Source: Streptomyces sp. MA5143a (GTDB lineage Bacteria > Actinomycetota > Actinomycetes > Streptomycetales > Streptomycetaceae). From it: a stretch of DNA of 64,000 nucleotides. Shown in pieces: positions 1 through 8,832 of this stretch; the first letter of the stretch is position 1; the number at the start of each line of letters is the position of its first letter. The DNA is taken from contig NZ_OLMK01000007.1 in NCBI RefSeq assembly GCF_900290235.1, positions 1 to 64,000 of the forward strand, written 5' to 3'. The translations under genes and the position numbers were made by a program. Below the pieces are notes generated by a model. The model made no database searches, was not told the DNA's origin, and saw only the letters and a program-made list of their open reading frames with translations.

Positions 1-1
1 G

Positions 2-295
2 GCAGACGACGCTACTTTCGCAACGCGCCCTAGTGCCGTGGCGGCCGGCACGGCCCTCGCCGCGCATCTGCGTTCCGCCCCGGCCCCGTCGGTGCGCGGG
101 TACCCGGAGTGGAAGGACAAGGTGGCCACGCCCGCCTTCCAGGAGTACTACAGCGGTGCCATCGACCTGGACGAACCGCGCTCCCGCCTGGAGGAGGACG
201 GAAACCTGGTCCTGGCCCGCTACCAGCGCCGAGAGCCGAGCGCCGAGAGCCGAGCGCCGATAATAAAGTTGCACGAGACGTATCGTCTCGCTTAG
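2..295 (+). CDS. C-terminal part of an unrecognised protein (5' end outside the window)
   Basis: The frame is open from the first bases with no stop, so the start lies upstream of the window; a GTG at 38 is only an internal possibility. The visible part contains the segment YPEWKDKVATPAF, followed by an acidic stretch and NLVLARYQRR, which read like a normal protein end. I do not recognise the family. The last 20 or so residues are encoded by a 14-bp tandem repeat and then by the promoter/operator of the next gene, so the annotated stop is probably an accidental extension of an older C-terminus. Confidence 0.45.
   Translation, partial: ADDATFATRPSAVAAGTALAAHLRSAPAPSVRGYPEWKDKVATPAFQEYYSGAIDLDEPRSRLEEDGNLVLARYQRREPSAESRAPIIKLHETYRLA
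227..260. repeat. 14-bp tandem repeat, 2.4 copies
   Basis: The unit CGCCGAGAGCCGAG is present twice exactly (227-240, 241-254) and begins a third time. It lies at the 3' end of the preceding reading frame, directly before the promoter of the glycosyltransferase gene. It resembles other short GC-rich minisatellites at gene ends in this window. Confidence 0.85.
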
Positions 296-304
296 GTTCC
301 TCGT
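269..304 (+). promoter_or_regulatory. Leaderless promoter with palindromic operator in the spacer
   Basis: TTGCAC (269-274) and TAGGTT (293-298) are 18 bp apart and fit the Streptomyces housekeeping consensus. The ATG at 305 sits where the transcript should begin, so the mRNA is probably leaderless. The spacer is almost filled by a perfect 17-bp palindrome CGAGACG-TAT-CGTCTCG (274-290), the size and position expected of a TetR-type repressor site that would block RNA polymerase. No regulator gene adjoins it inside the window; it may lie upstream. Confidence 0.65.
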
Positions 305-1498
305 ATGACCTCCCACATCGCCATGTTCTCCATCGCCGCCCACGGCCACGTGAACCCGAGCCTCGACGTGATCCGCGAGCTGGTCGCGCGCGGCCACCGC
401 GTCACCTACGCGATCCCGCCGGCGTTCGCCGACAAGGTGGCCGCCACCGGTGCCGAGCCCCGGCTGTGGCACTCGACGCTGCCGGGCCCCGACGACGACC
501 CCTCGGCCTGGGGGAGCGAACTGCTCGACCACGTGGAGCCCTTTCTCGACGACGCGATCCAGGCCCTGCCGCAGCTCGCCGCGGCGTACGAGGGCGACGA
601 ACCCGACCTCGTCCTGCACGACATCACCGCCTACCCGGCACCCGTCCTCGCCCACCGCTGGGGCGTCGAGGCGATCTCGCTCTCCCCGAACCTGGTCGCC
701 TGGGACGGCTACGAGGAGGAGGTCGCCGAACCGATGTGGGCCGAGCCGAAGAAGACCGAGCGCGGCCAGGCGTACTACGCCCGCTTCCGTGCCTGGCTGG
801 AGGAGAACGGGGTCACCGCACACCCGGACGACTTCGTCGGCCGCCCCGCCCGCTCCCTCGTCCTCATCCCGAAGGCGCTCCAGCCGCACGCGGATCGGGT
901 CGACGAGAGCCGCTACACCTTCGTCGGCGCCTGTCAGGGCGACCGCTCCGGGCAGGGCGACTGGCAGCGACCCGCCGGTGCCGAGAAGGTGCTCCTCGTG
1001 TCGCTCGGGTCGGCCTTCACCAAGCAGCCCGACTTCTACCGCGCGTGCGTCCGGGCCTTCGGCGACCTGCCGGGCTGGCACCTGGTGCTCCAGGTCGGGC
1101 GCCAGGTCGACCCGGCCGAACTGGGAGAGATCCCGGCCAATGTCGAGGTCCGGGACTGGGTGCCGCAACTGGCGGTCCTGGAGCAGGCCGACGCCTTCAT
1201 CACCCACGCGGGCGCGGGCGGCAGCCAGGAGGGGCTCGCCACCGCCACGCCCATGGTCGCCGTACCGCAGGCCGTCGACCAGTTCGGCAACGCCGACATG
1301 CTCCAGTCCCTCGGTGTCGCCCGCCACCTCCCCATGGAGGAGGCGACGGCCGAGACCCTGCGCGAGGCGGTGCTCGCCCTCGTCGACGACCCCGACGTGG
1401 CGCGCCGGCTCAAGGAGATACGGGAGGAGATGGCGCGGGAGGGCGGCACCCGGCGGGCCGCCGACCTCGTCGAGGCCGCGCTCAGGGCCCGGCCATAG
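305..1498 (+). CDS. Macrolide-type UDP-glycosyltransferase (MGT family, GT1)
   Basis: This 397-residue GT-B enzyme is predicted to transfer a sugar, usually glucose from UDP-glucose, to a hydroxyl on a small hydrophobic acceptor such as a macrolide. The N-terminal [10 protein letters not shown] segment is the acceptor-domain signature of the OleD/OleI/Mgt group. The donor-site motif [10 protein letters not shown] lies near residue 300 and VDQFGNAD near residue 324. Length matches the family, about 400 residues. Such enzymes in Streptomyces inactivate macrolides, so inducible resistance is plausible given the operator in its promoter. Acceptor specificity cannot be read from sequence. It stands alone, with no biosynthetic cluster around it. 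Confidence 0.88.
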   Translation: MTSHIAMFSIAAHGHVNPSLDVIRELVARGHRVTYAIPPAFADKVAATGAEPRLWHSTLPGPDDDPSAWGSELLDHVEPFLDDAIQALPQLAAAYEGDEPDLVLHDITAYPAPVLAHRWGVEAISLSPNLVAWDGYEEEVAEPMWAEPKKTERGQAYYARFRAWLEENGVTAHPDDFVGRPARSLVLIPKALQPHADRVDESRYTFVGACQGDRSGQGDWQRPAGAEKVLLVSLGSAFTKQPDFYRACVRAFGDLPGWHLVLQVGRQVDPAELGEIPANVEVRDWVPQLAVLEQADAFITHAGAGGSQEGLATATPMVAVPQAVDQFGNADMLQSLGVARHLPMEEATAETLREAVLALVDDPDVARRLKEIREEMAREGGTRRAADLVEAALRARP

Positions 1499-1743
1499 TG
1501 AGACGATGCAGGAAAAAGCAGGACGGTTGCGTCCCTACCATGACGTCTCGGAGCAATTCAGGTAACGATCCGATTGCTTCATAACGCTCGGGTAACGCCC
1601 GTCCTGTGAGGTGAGCGCACTGATCCTGTTGCCGAGTACGACCGTTACCCCGTCCGAAAGGTTGCACTCGGCACTTCTTGTACCTCGGATGACCAGCTCC
1701 CAAGCTGAAGGTGAACTCACTTCGAACGCCAGGAAGTTGACCC

Positions 1744-2700
1744 ATGAGCCGAGACATACCCGACCTCGCAGAGGTGCGCCGCGTCACGCAGAAGAAGCGT
1801 GACGCCTGGTGGACCGTGCTCCTCGTCGACCCGGTCGCCACACCGCTCGTGCGGCTCACCGCGAAGTACACGAGGATCACGCCCAACCAGCTGACCTGGG
1901 GCGCCTTCCTGCTCGGTCTGGTGTCCGCGGCCTTCTTCGCGCTGGGCGACTGGCGCTGGCTGATCGCCGGCGCCGTCCTCTACCACCTGAGCTTCATCCT
2001 CGACTGCATGGACGGCAAGGTCGCCCGGCTCACCGGCCAGGGCTCCGTGTTCGGCGCCTGGCTCGACTTCGTCTTCGACCGCATCCGGGTGGCGGCGTGC
2101 GCGGTCGCCCTGATGGCGGGGCAGTACCACCGCACCGGTGACACCCTCTACATCTGGCTCGCCGCCGCCGTCATCGGCTGCGACGCGCTGCGCTACATCA
2201 ACTCCCTGGAGACCTTCAAGGTCCGCCACACGATGCGCAAGCAGATCAAGGTGCGGCTCCGCGAGGCCCGCCGCGCCGAGAACGAGCGCGAGCTCGCCTT
2301 CATGGAGGACCTGCTCCGCGAGAACCCCGAGGCCGACATCGAGCAGGACCTGCGCACGGTGACCGCCGAGGCCGTCCAGACCGCCCCGCAGGCCCAGGTC
2401 GTCGACCTCCACCAGGAGTTCCGCCGCCGCTTCCCCGCCTATCTGCGCGTCCGTTCCTTCCTGCTGCGCCACCGGGTCCGTCCCCATCTGATCAGCGGCA
2501 TCGAGTTCCAGATGGGTGTCTTCATGATCGGCCCCCTGGTCGACTCGGTGCTGCCGGCGACCATCGTCTCGGGTGTGCTGCTCCTCGTCTTCGAACTGGC
2601 CATCATCTACAAACTGCTGCTGTCGACCAGGGACTTCACCCGCACCCTCGACTCCTTCGACCGCGAGACGGTCACCGAGACGATCACCCGGGCGGCCTGA
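1744..2700 (+). CDS. CDP-alcohol phosphatidyltransferase family membrane protein
   Basis: The 318-residue protein carries the full CDP-alcohol phosphotransferase motif: D87, D90-G91, A94-R95, G104, D108 and D112. It should therefore exchange the CMP of a CDP-linked donor for an alcohol at the membrane. Hydrophobic segments flank the motif, and a charged cytoplasmic insert rich in Glu and Arg occupies about residues 165-230, which is longer than in simple PgsA-type enzymes. The alcohol substrate is not evident. The ATG is supported by AGGAAG eight bases upstream. The 245-bp gap before it holds a weak TTGCAC at 1662 and three TAACG elements at 1561-1597 of unknown role. It converges on the MMPL gene across a strong terminator. 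Confidence 0.88.
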   Translation: MSRDIPDLAEVRRVTQKKRDAWWTVLLVDPVATPLVRLTAKYTRITPNQLTWGAFLLGLVSAAFFALGDWRWLIAGAVLYHLSFILDCMDGKVARLTGQGSVFGAWLDFVFDRIRVAACAVALMAGQYHRTGDTLYIWLAAAVIGCDALRYINSLETFKVRHTMRKQIKVRLREARRAENERELAFMEDLLRENPEADIEQDLRTVTAEAVQTAPQAQVVDLHQEFRRRFPAYLRVRSFLLRHRVRPHLISGIEFQMGVFMIGPLVDSVLPATIVSGVLLLVFELAIIYKLLLSTRDFTRTLDSFDRETVTETITRAA

Positions 2701-2719
2701 CCGTCCACACGGCACGGCA

Positions 2720-2754
2720 CGGGGGCCGGGGTGCGCGACGCACCCCGGCCCCCG
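2720..2754. terminator. Bidirectional hairpin terminator
   Basis: A perfect 16-bp stem (2720-2735 with 2739-2754, sequence CGGGGGCCGGGGTGCG) closes a 3-base loop and is followed by TTT. It lies between the convergent phosphatidyltransferase and MMPL genes and could serve both. Confidence 0.9.
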
Positions 2755-2772
2755 TTTCCACGGGACAGCCCG

Positions 2773-5034
2773 TCAGACCCGTACCGCGTCGTCCTTCCGG
2801 GACTCCGGGACCGGTCCCGGCTCCGGCGACTCGTCGTGGGTGAGGTCGGGCAGCCGGTGAAGCCACTTCGGCAGGTACCAGTTGCGCTCGCCGAGCAGGG
2901 CCATCACCGCCGGGAGGAGCACACCCCGGATGACGGTCGCGTCGATGAGCACGGCGGCCGCGAGGCCCACGCCCATCTGCTTCATGGACTGCATGGACAG
3001 CGTCCCGAAGATCGCGAAGACGGCGACCATGATGACGGCGGCACTGGTGACGACGCCCGCCGTGGTCACCACACCGTGCTGGATCGCGTCCTTCGTCGTA
3101 CGGCCCCGCAACCGCGCCTCACGGATCCGCGAGACCACGAACACGTGGTAGTCCATCGACAGACCGAACAGGATCACGAAGAGGAACAGCGGCAGCCAGG
3201 TGATGATGGCGCCCACGCCCTCCGCGCCCACCAGCGAGGCACCCCAGCCGTGCTGGAAGACCGCGACGAGGATGCCGTACGCGGCGCCCACCGACAGCAG
3301 GTTCAGCACGATCGACGTCACCGCGACGGTCAGCGAGCGGAACGACAGCAGCATCAGACCGAACGCGAAGACCACCACGAACGCGAAGACCGGAACGACC
3401 GCTCCGCCCAGCTCGTCGTTGAAGTCCTTCGAACCGGCGACCTGCCCGGTGATCGGCGCCTCGACGCCGTCCACCTTCCCGAGCGTCGCCGGGCGCACCT
3501 CGTCCCGCAGCTTGTCCAGGCTCTCGCCCGCCCTGTCGAGGTCGGAGCCGCCCACCAGCGGGACGTAGACGAAGGCGAGGTTCTGCGCGTCGTGCACCTT
3601 GATCTCGACCGGGCCCCGCGAGGCACCGGAACTGATCGCCCGCTCACGGAAGTCGGCCAGTGCCGCCTTCACGTCGGCGGAGTTGATGTCCTTCGCCTTG
3701 ACGACCACCTCGGCCGGCTCGGAGCCGCCCGGGAACGCCTCGTTGAGCCGGTTGTACGTCTGCACGATGGGCAGCGAGTCGCCGAACTCCTTGTCCAGGG
3801 TGAGCTGCTCGGTCTTCATGCCGAGCGCGGGAGCCGCGATGGCGAGCAGCGCGCCGCCGGCGACGGCGACCGAGACGACCGGCCGGGCGAGCACGCCCTT
3901 CAGTACGGCCGTCCAGAACCGGCTCTCACGGTTGGCGCCGCCCCGGTCGCGGCGGAGCTTGCTCTGCGGGTGCAGGAAGGGGATCTTGCCCTTCTCGACG
4001 CGCTCGCCCAGCAGCGACAGCAGCGCGGGCAGGACGGTCACCGACCCGACCATGGCGACCGCCACGACCATCAGCGAGGCCAGGCCCATCGCCTCGAACT
4101 CGGCGAGACCGGTGAACAGCATGCCCGCCATCGCCACGCACACCGTGACACCGGAGACGATGATCGCGCGGCCGCTGGTGGCGGCGGCGACCCTGAGGGC
4201 CGTCTGCGCGTCCCGGCCGGCCTCGCGCTCCTCGCGCTCGCGCCGCAGATAGAACAGGCAGTAGTCGACACCGACGGCCAGACCCACCAGCAGCATCACC
4301 GAGTTGGCGGTGTCGCTCATCGGCATGGCGTGGCTGACGATGGCCATCAGACCCATCGTCGCCATGATCGCGGTGATCGCCAGCGCGACCGGCAGCAGGG
4401 CCGCCACGACCGCGCCGAACGCGATCAGCAGGATGCCGAGGGCGACGGGCACGGCGGAATACTCGGCCTTCTGGAAGTCGTCCCCGAACGCGTCGTCGAA
4501 CGTCTTCATCATGCTGGCGCCGCCGATCTCCGCGATCCGCACCTGCCCGTGCTCCTTCTGCACCCCCTCGACGGCCTTCAGCACCGGCTCGATGCGCTCA
4601 CCGGCGGTCTCCGAGTCGCCCTTCACATCGAACTGCACGAGCGCGCTGCGCTCGTCCTTCGAGATCGTCCGGGTGTCGTACGGCGAGGTGACGCCGCTGG
4701 CCTCACCGGTGCCGTCGACGGCCTTGATCACCGCCTCCACGGCGGCCCGGAACTCCGCGTCCGTGGCCTTGAGTCCCTTGGCCTTCGCCTGGATCAGGAC
4801 CGACTCGCTCGCCGGCTCCTCGATCCCCGCCTCCTCGATGATGTGGGCGGCCGTACTGGTCTCGCCCTTGAGCTGGTCGCTGTCCCGCACGTCGACCCGG
4901 CCCGCCGCCGAGCCGATCCCCATCGCCAGGACGACGAACAGCACCCAGATCCCCACGGCCGCCCATCGGTGCCGGGCGCTCCAGCCACCGGCCCGGGCGG
5001 CGATCCCCCGCACCCGTATGTCTCCGTTCCCCAT
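2773..5034 (-). CDS. MMPL/RND-type membrane exporter
   Basis: This 753-residue protein has the 12-segment layout of MMPL transporters: one N-terminal helix, a periplasmic-type loop, a block of five helices, then the same repeated. The paired signatures GLAVGVDYCLF and LFGLSMDYHVF, with the conserved Asp-Tyr dyads used for proton coupling, are both present. Likely cargo is lipid or a hydrophobic metabolite, but nothing adjacent fixes it. A longer frame begins at 5181, but the ATG at 5034 has AGGGGG upstream and begins a natural basic N-terminus before the first helix, so the shorter form is preferred. It is monocistronic. Confidence 0.88.
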   Translation of the reverse strand: MGNGDIRVRGIAARAGGWSARHRWAAVGIWVLFVVLAMGIGSAAGRVDVRDSDQLKGETSTAAHIIEEAGIEEPASESVLIQAKAKGLKATDAEFRAAVEAVIKAVDGTGEASGVTSPYDTRTISKDERSALVQFDVKGDSETAGERIEPVLKAVEGVQKEHGQVRIAEIGGASMMKTFDDAFGDDFQKAEYSAVPVALGILLIAFGAVVAALLPVALAITAIMATMGLMAIVSHAMPMSDTANSVMLLVGLAVGVDYCLFYLRREREEREAGRDAQTALRVAAATSGRAIIVSGVTVCVAMAGMLFTGLAEFEAMGLASLMVVAVAMVGSVTVLPALLSLLGERVEKGKIPFLHPQSKLRRDRGGANRESRFWTAVLKGVLARPVVSVAVAGGALLAIAAPALGMKTEQLTLDKEFGDSLPIVQTYNRLNEAFPGGSEPAEVVVKAKDINSADVKAALADFRERAISSGASRGPVEIKVHDAQNLAFVYVPLVGGSDLDRAGESLDKLRDEVRPATLGKVDGVEAPITGQVAGSKDFNDELGGAVVPVFAFVVVFAFGLMLLSFRSLTVAVTSIVLNLLSVGAAYGILVAVFQHGWGASLVGAEGVGAIITWLPLFLFVILFGLSMDYHVFVVSRIREARLRGRTTKDAIQHGVVTTAGVVTSAAVIMVAVFAIFGTLSMQSMKQMGVGLAAAVLIDATVIRGVLLPAVMALLGERNWYLPKWLHRLPDLTHDESPEPGPVPESRKDDAVRV

Positions 5035-5293
5035 GACGGGCAAGCCCCCTTGTGAGCGGTGGCGACCCCCTGCCGCCACCTTCCGTATCGAAGGTATGGG
5101 CCGGATAAAGCCATCTCGTCGTGCTGTCCGGTGAACCCGCGATCCGGCACCTCCACCCCTCGGACGCCGACGCCTCCCCACCAGGGAGGACAGCGGCCCC
5201 TTACACCTATCCCGGACTCTCGGGGCCCCGCCTCAGGGACGCGCCCGCCCCGACCGGGCGTACGACCGGCGCCGACGTGCCTATCGTGAGCCC

Positions 5294-5845
5294 ATGACGA
5301 CGTACGCCGCGCTGCTGCGCGGAATCAACGTGGGCGGCAGCAGGAAGGTCCCGATGGGCGACCTCCGTACGCTGCTGACGGGCCTCGGGTACGACGCGGT
5401 GGCCACCTACCTCCAGAGCGGCAACGCGGTCTTCGCCAGCGACCACGGCGACGAGGACTCCCTCGCCGCCGAGATCACCGCCGCCCTCCAGAAGCACTTC
5501 GGCTTCACCGTGGACGTCCTGGTGCGCGACCACGCCTACCTGGAGGCGGTACGGGCCGACTGCCCGTTCCCGGCCGCCGAACTGGAGGGCAAGCAGCTGC
5601 ACGTCACCTACTTCTCGGAGCGGGTGGAGGAGGACCGCTTCGCCGGAATCGACCGAGCGGCCTTCCTGCCCGAGGAGTTCCGGCTCGGCGACCGGGCGCT
5701 CTACCTGTACGTCCCCGACGGCCTCGGCCGCTCCAGACTGGCGGACGCGCTGGCGAAGCCGCGCCTGGTGAAGAGCCTGATCGCCACCACCCGCAACTGG
5801 AACACCGTCGTGAAGATGGCCGAGCTGACCTCGACCGGAGGCTGA
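5294..5845 (+). CDS. DUF1697 domain protein
   Basis: The 183-residue protein matches DUF1697 over its whole length: the start YAALLRGINVGG and the motif YLQSGNAVF are diagnostic. The family is widespread in actinomycetes, cytoplasmic and without an assigned biochemical function. It lies 3 bp upstream of the PanE-type reductase gene and is very probably cotranscribed with it. No regulatory site was recognised upstream. Confidence 0.88.
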   Translation: MTTYAALLRGINVGGSRKVPMGDLRTLLTGLGYDAVATYLQSGNAVFASDHGDEDSLAAEITAALQKHFGFTVDVLVRDHAYLEAVRADCPFPAAELEGKQLHVTYFSERVEEDRFAGIDRAAFLPEEFRLGDRALYLYVPDGLGRSRLADALAKPRLVKSLIATTRNWNTVVKMAELTSTGG

Positions 5846-5848
5846 CCC

Positions 5849-6880
5849 ATGCGCTACCTGGTCATCGGAGCCGGCGCGGTCGGCGGAACCATGGGCGGGC
5901 GGCTGGCCGAAGCGGGCCACGAGGTCGTCCTCGTCGCCCGCGGCGCCCAGTACACCGCCCTGCGCGACCACGGCCTGCGCCTCAGGACCCCGGACGGCGA
6001 CCGCACCCATCCCCTGTGCACCGTGGACGGCCCCGCCGCGCTCGGCGAGCTCCGCCCCGACGACGTCCTCCTCCTCTCCGTGAAGACCCAGGACACCGAG
6101 GCGGCCCTCGCGGCCTGGGGCCCCGCCCCGGTGGCCGGCGGCGGCACGGCCGCCGAGCGCCTCCCGCTGGTCTGCGCCCAGAACGGTGTGGAGAGCGCAC
6201 GGCTCGCCCTCCGCCGCTTCCGGCGCGTGTACGGCGTCTGCGTATGGCTGCCCTCCACCTTCGTGGAACCCGGCGTCGTCTCGGCGGCCGGCACCCCGCT
6301 CACCGGCATGCTCCACCTCGGCCGCCACCCCCACGGCACCGACGAGACGGCCCACCGCATCGCCGCCGACCTGGAGAAGTCCCGGTTCGAGGCGCCCGTC
6401 GTACCGGACGTCCAGCGCTGGCAGTACGCCAAACTGCTGGGGAACCTCGGCAACGCCCTCGAAGCGCTGAGCGGCCCCGTCGACGGAGAGGAGGCCGAGG
6501 CGCTGTACGCCCGCGTGCGCGCCGAGGGCGAGCGGGTGCTCGACGCGGCGGGGATCGCGTACGCGAGCGCCGAGGAGCAGCGGAGGGTCAGGGGCGACAA
6601 GATCACCCTGGTACCGCTGGACGGTGCCCCGCGCGGCGGCGGCTCCTCCTGGCAGTCCCTCACCCGCGGCACCGGCACCATCGAGGCCGACCACCTCAAC
6701 GGCGAGATCGTCCTGCTCGGCCGGCTGCACGGCGTACGGACCCCGCTGAACGAGCTGCTGCAACACCTCGCGAACACCTTCGCCCGCGAGCGCAGGCCCG
6801 CCGGTTCGATGCCGGTCGCGGAACTGGTACGGCGGGCGGACGAGGCGGAGCGGGCGGCGCGGGCGGACGCGGGGGAGTAG
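5849..6880 (+). CDS. 2-dehydropantoate 2-reductase family (ApbA/PanE) oxidoreductase
   Basis: The 343-residue protein starts with the Rossmann motif GAGAVGGTMGG (residues 7-17), as expected for NADPH-dependent reduction of ketopantoate to pantoate or a related keto acid. The C-terminal helical ApbA_C region is present, with LLGNLGNALEAL typical of the substrate-side lysine/asparagine helix. Paralogues of this family are often not pantothenate enzymes, so I give no symbol. The last residues are encoded by the start of an 18-bp minisatellite, which includes the stop codon; copy-number change there would alter only the terminus. Confidence 0.85.
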   Translation: MRYLVIGAGAVGGTMGGRLAEAGHEVVLVARGAQYTALRDHGLRLRTPDGDRTHPLCTVDGPAALGELRPDDVLLLSVKTQDTEAALAAWGPAPVAGGGTAAERLPLVCAQNGVESARLALRRFRRVYGVCVWLPSTFVEPGVVSAAGTPLTGMLHLGRHPHGTDETAHRIAADLEKSRFEAPVVPDVQRWQYAKLLGNLGNALEALSGPVDGEEAEALYARVRAEGERVLDAAGIAYASAEEQRRVRGDKITLVPLDGAPRGGGSSWQSLTRGTGTIEADHLNGEIVLLGRLHGVRTPLNELLQHLANTFARERRPAGSMPVAELVRRADEAERAARADAGE

Positions 6881-6940
6881 GCGGACGCGGGGGAGTAGGC
6901 GGACGCGGGGGAGTGGGCGGCGCGGGGGAGTGGGCGGCGC
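6863..6940. repeat. 18-bp minisatellite spanning a stop codon
   Basis: GCGGACGCGGGGGAGTAG occurs at 6863-6880 and 6881-6898, with one base changed at 6899-6916, then as a 17-bp degenerate copy at 6917-6933 and a partial one. The first copy contains the reductase stop codon TAG, and the second repeats it in frame. Confidence 0.9.
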
Positions 6941-7040
6941 GGGCCGCCGCGAGGTCGAGGGTCGGCCGGGACAGGTCGTGGCGGCGACGGTGTCGCGTTT
7001 GTTCAAGAGCCGTGCGCGCGCCGTCCCTAGCGTGGAACGC

Positions 7041-7706
7041 ATGAACAGCCACGACTCGTATCCGCACATGGTCGAATGCGCCGCCGAGGCGGCCCGCGTC
7101 GCACGGGGTGTCACGGAGGCGCAGCTCGCCCTCCCCACCCACTGCCCCGACTGGGACGTCCGCGCCCTGGTGAACCACTGGGTCCTCTACACCTCGCACG
7201 GCCTGGAACACCGCGCCCTGCGCACCCCGCTCCCCGAGGAGCTGACGAAACGCGACTTCGCCGCCGACCCGGACTGGGCCGACGCGTACGCCGCACAGCT
7301 GGACCGGGCGGTCGCGGCCTGGGCCGACCCGGCGCTGTGGGAGGGCGACATCGACCTCGGCATGGGCCCGCTGCCGGCCGCCGACCTCGCCGGCATGATC
7401 ATCAAGGAGACGGCCGTCCACGGCTGGGACGTCGCCACGGCCACCGGCCAGGAGTTCCACGTCTCGGAGGGGGCCGCCCGCTTCGTCCTCGACGTCGTCG
7501 AGACCCACGGCGAGCTCTACCGGAAGTACGACGGCTTCGCGGCCCCGGTGCCCGTGCCGTCGGACGCCCCGGCCTTCGACCGGGCGCTGGCGTCGAGCGG
7601 CCGTGACCCGAGGGGCGGTTCACCGGTCGACACCGGCCAGGGAGCCGACGGAAAACCGATGGACGGGCCGGCCGGGGACGACGTACTGTCGGCCTCCACG
7701 CCCTGA
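7041..7706 (+). CDS. TIGR03086 family metal-binding protein (DinB/MDMPI fold)
   Basis: This 221-residue protein belongs to the actinobacterial TIGR03086 group, related to mycothiol-dependent maleylpyruvate isomerase. The N-terminal helix bundle shows the CPDWDVRALVNH segment and IKETAVHGWDVATATG, which carry the histidines expected to bind a divalent metal. The family probably catalyses thiol-dependent reactions with mycothiol, but no substrate is known. The ATG at 7041 is preferred over an upstream GTG in the minisatellite because the family homology begins there. The last 35 residues are Gly/Asp-rich and look like an unstructured extension. Confidence 0.8.
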   Translation: MNSHDSYPHMVECAAEAARVARGVTEAQLALPTHCPDWDVRALVNHWVLYTSHGLEHRALRTPLPEELTKRDFAADPDWADAYAAQLDRAVAAWADPALWEGDIDLGMGPLPAADLAGMIIKETAVHGWDVATATGQEFHVSEGAARFVLDVVETHGELYRKYDGFAAPVPVPSDAPAFDRALASSGRDPRGGSPVDTGQGADGKPMDGPAGDDVLSASTP

Positions 7707-7730
7707 GACCGACGGAAGGAGGCGAGTGCC

Positions 7731-7793
7731 GTGCGGTTCACACCCTTCCCGCGCTCCCTTCCCCGCTGTCCCGGCGTGTTCGACGAGGTCTGA
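7731..7793 (+). CDS. Possible 20-residue leader ORF upstream of the GNAT gene
   Basis: A GTG at 7731 follows an excellent ribosome binding site (GGAAGGAGG, spacing 8) and opens a 20-codon frame ending TGA at 7791. The start is 105 bases before the GNAT gene and the stop adjoins a hairpin that overlaps the GNAT ribosome binding site. An overlapping alternative frame from GTG 7726 encodes 37 residues with several cysteines and ends TGA in ATGA overlap with the GNAT start. Either could couple leader translation to GNAT expression. No homologue is known to me. Confidence 0.35.
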   Translation: MRFTPFPRSLPRCPGVFDEV

Positions 7794-7827
7794 CCGGGAG
7801 CGCTGCCAGCAGCTCGTATCCCGGAGG
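7794..7827 (+). promoter_or_regulatory. Hairpin overlapping the GNAT ribosome binding site
   Basis: CCGGGA (7794-7799) pairs with TCCCGG (7819-7824); the right arm overlaps the GGAGG (7823-7827) that serves the GNAT ATG at 7836. This arrangement, just after a leader-like stop codon, resembles translational attenuators, but the stem is only six pairs. Confidence 0.35.
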
Positions 7828-7835
7828 AACCCCTC

Positions 7836-8798
7836 ATGACCGATACGGTCATCCGCGCGCTCACCGCGAGCGACGCCTCTCTCTTCGACGCACACCCCGA
7901 CCCGCTGGGTGCCCGTGAGGGCCACCGGCGCACCCGGTTCCGCCCCGACTGGAAGCGTGTCGCCCTGCGCGACGGCGAGGTCGTCGCGCGCGGCGCGTGG
8001 TGGGGCGGGCCCGACGACCCGGAGCCCGTCAACATCAACTGGTTCGACGTCGCCGAGGGCGAGGAGGAGGCCGGCGCCGAACTCCTGCGCTCCGCCCCCC
8101 GGCGGGTCGAACTGGAGCTCAACCTGCCGGGCGGCTGGCGGGACGACCCCGCCCTGCGCGCCGCGGCCGAGGCCCGCTTCGGCGCCGCCCGTGCCGCCGG
8201 GTACGAACTCCTCGTGGAACGCTTCCTGTACCGCTGGACCCCGGAGCGGGGTCTGCCCGAGCGGCCCGGACGTCTGCGGTTCAGCGCCGAGGCCGACGAC
8301 GAGGTGTTCCGCGACGCTTTGCGCCGCATCCACTCCGTCACCCTGGACGCCCACGCGCTGAGGGCCATCGAGGAGGGCGGTGTCGACCGGGCCGCCCAGG
8401 AGGAGCTCGACTTCTTCCACTGGTGCCCCTCCCCGAGGGAGTGGTGGCAGGTCGCGCACACCCCCGACGGCGACCTCGCCGGCATCCACATCCCGGCGCA
8501 CAACCCCTCCGGCCCGACCGTCGGCTTCATCGGGGTCGTCCCCGAACACCGCGGTCACGGCTACGCCTACGACCTCCTCGCCGAGTGCACCCACGTCCTC
8601 GTCGAGCAGGGCGCGCAGTTCGTCAGCGGAGCCACGGACCAGGGCAACTTCCCCATGGCCGCGAACTTCACGAAGGCCGGCTTCCCCGTCGTGAGCGAAC
8701 GCATCAACTTCCATCCGGCGGACCCGGCGGACCCGGCGGACCCGGTGGACCCGACGGACGCGGTGGACCCGACGGACGCGGTGGACCCGACGGCCTGA
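7836..8798 (+). CDS. GNAT family N-acetyltransferase
   Basis: The 320-residue protein has a C-terminal acetyl-CoA binding domain with FIGVVPEHRGHGYAYDLL (about residues 230-247), the classical motif A with R/Q-x-x-G-x-G/A replaced by RGHGYA. The N-terminal half looks like a second, degenerate GNAT fold, so this may be a tandem-GNAT enzyme. The acceptor amine is unknown. The last 27 residues are near-perfect repeats of PADPADPVDPTDAVDP encoded by a short DNA repeat, probably unstructured and variable in length. It converges on the XRE/DUF2975 pair. Confidence 0.85.
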   Translation: MTDTVIRALTASDASLFDAHPDPLGAREGHRRTRFRPDWKRVALRDGEVVARGAWWGGPDDPEPVNINWFDVAEGEEEAGAELLRSAPRRVELELNLPGGWRDDPALRAAAEARFGAARAAGYELLVERFLYRWTPERGLPERPGRLRFSAEADDEVFRDALRRIHSVTLDAHALRAIEEGGVDRAAQEELDFFHWCPSPREWWQVAHTPDGDLAGIHIPAHNPSGPTVGFIGVVPEHRGHGYAYDLLAECTHVLVEQGAQFVSGATDQGNFPMAANFTKAGFPVVSERINFHPADPADPADPVDPTDAVDPTDAVDPTA

Positions 8799-8832
8799 GC
8801 GAGCGCCGGTCGGCCGGTCGGCCGGGGACGCG

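Noticed and set aside
1561..1597. GlnR or PhoP box formed by TAACG repeats upstream of the phosphatidyltransferase gene
   Set aside because: Spacing and sequence do not match either consensus (no GAAAC partner, no 11-bp GTTCACC units).
5035..5181. N-terminal extension of the MMPL protein by 49 residues
   Set aside because: The extension is Arg/Gly-rich and unlike family N-termini; a ribosome site precedes the internal ATG at 5034.
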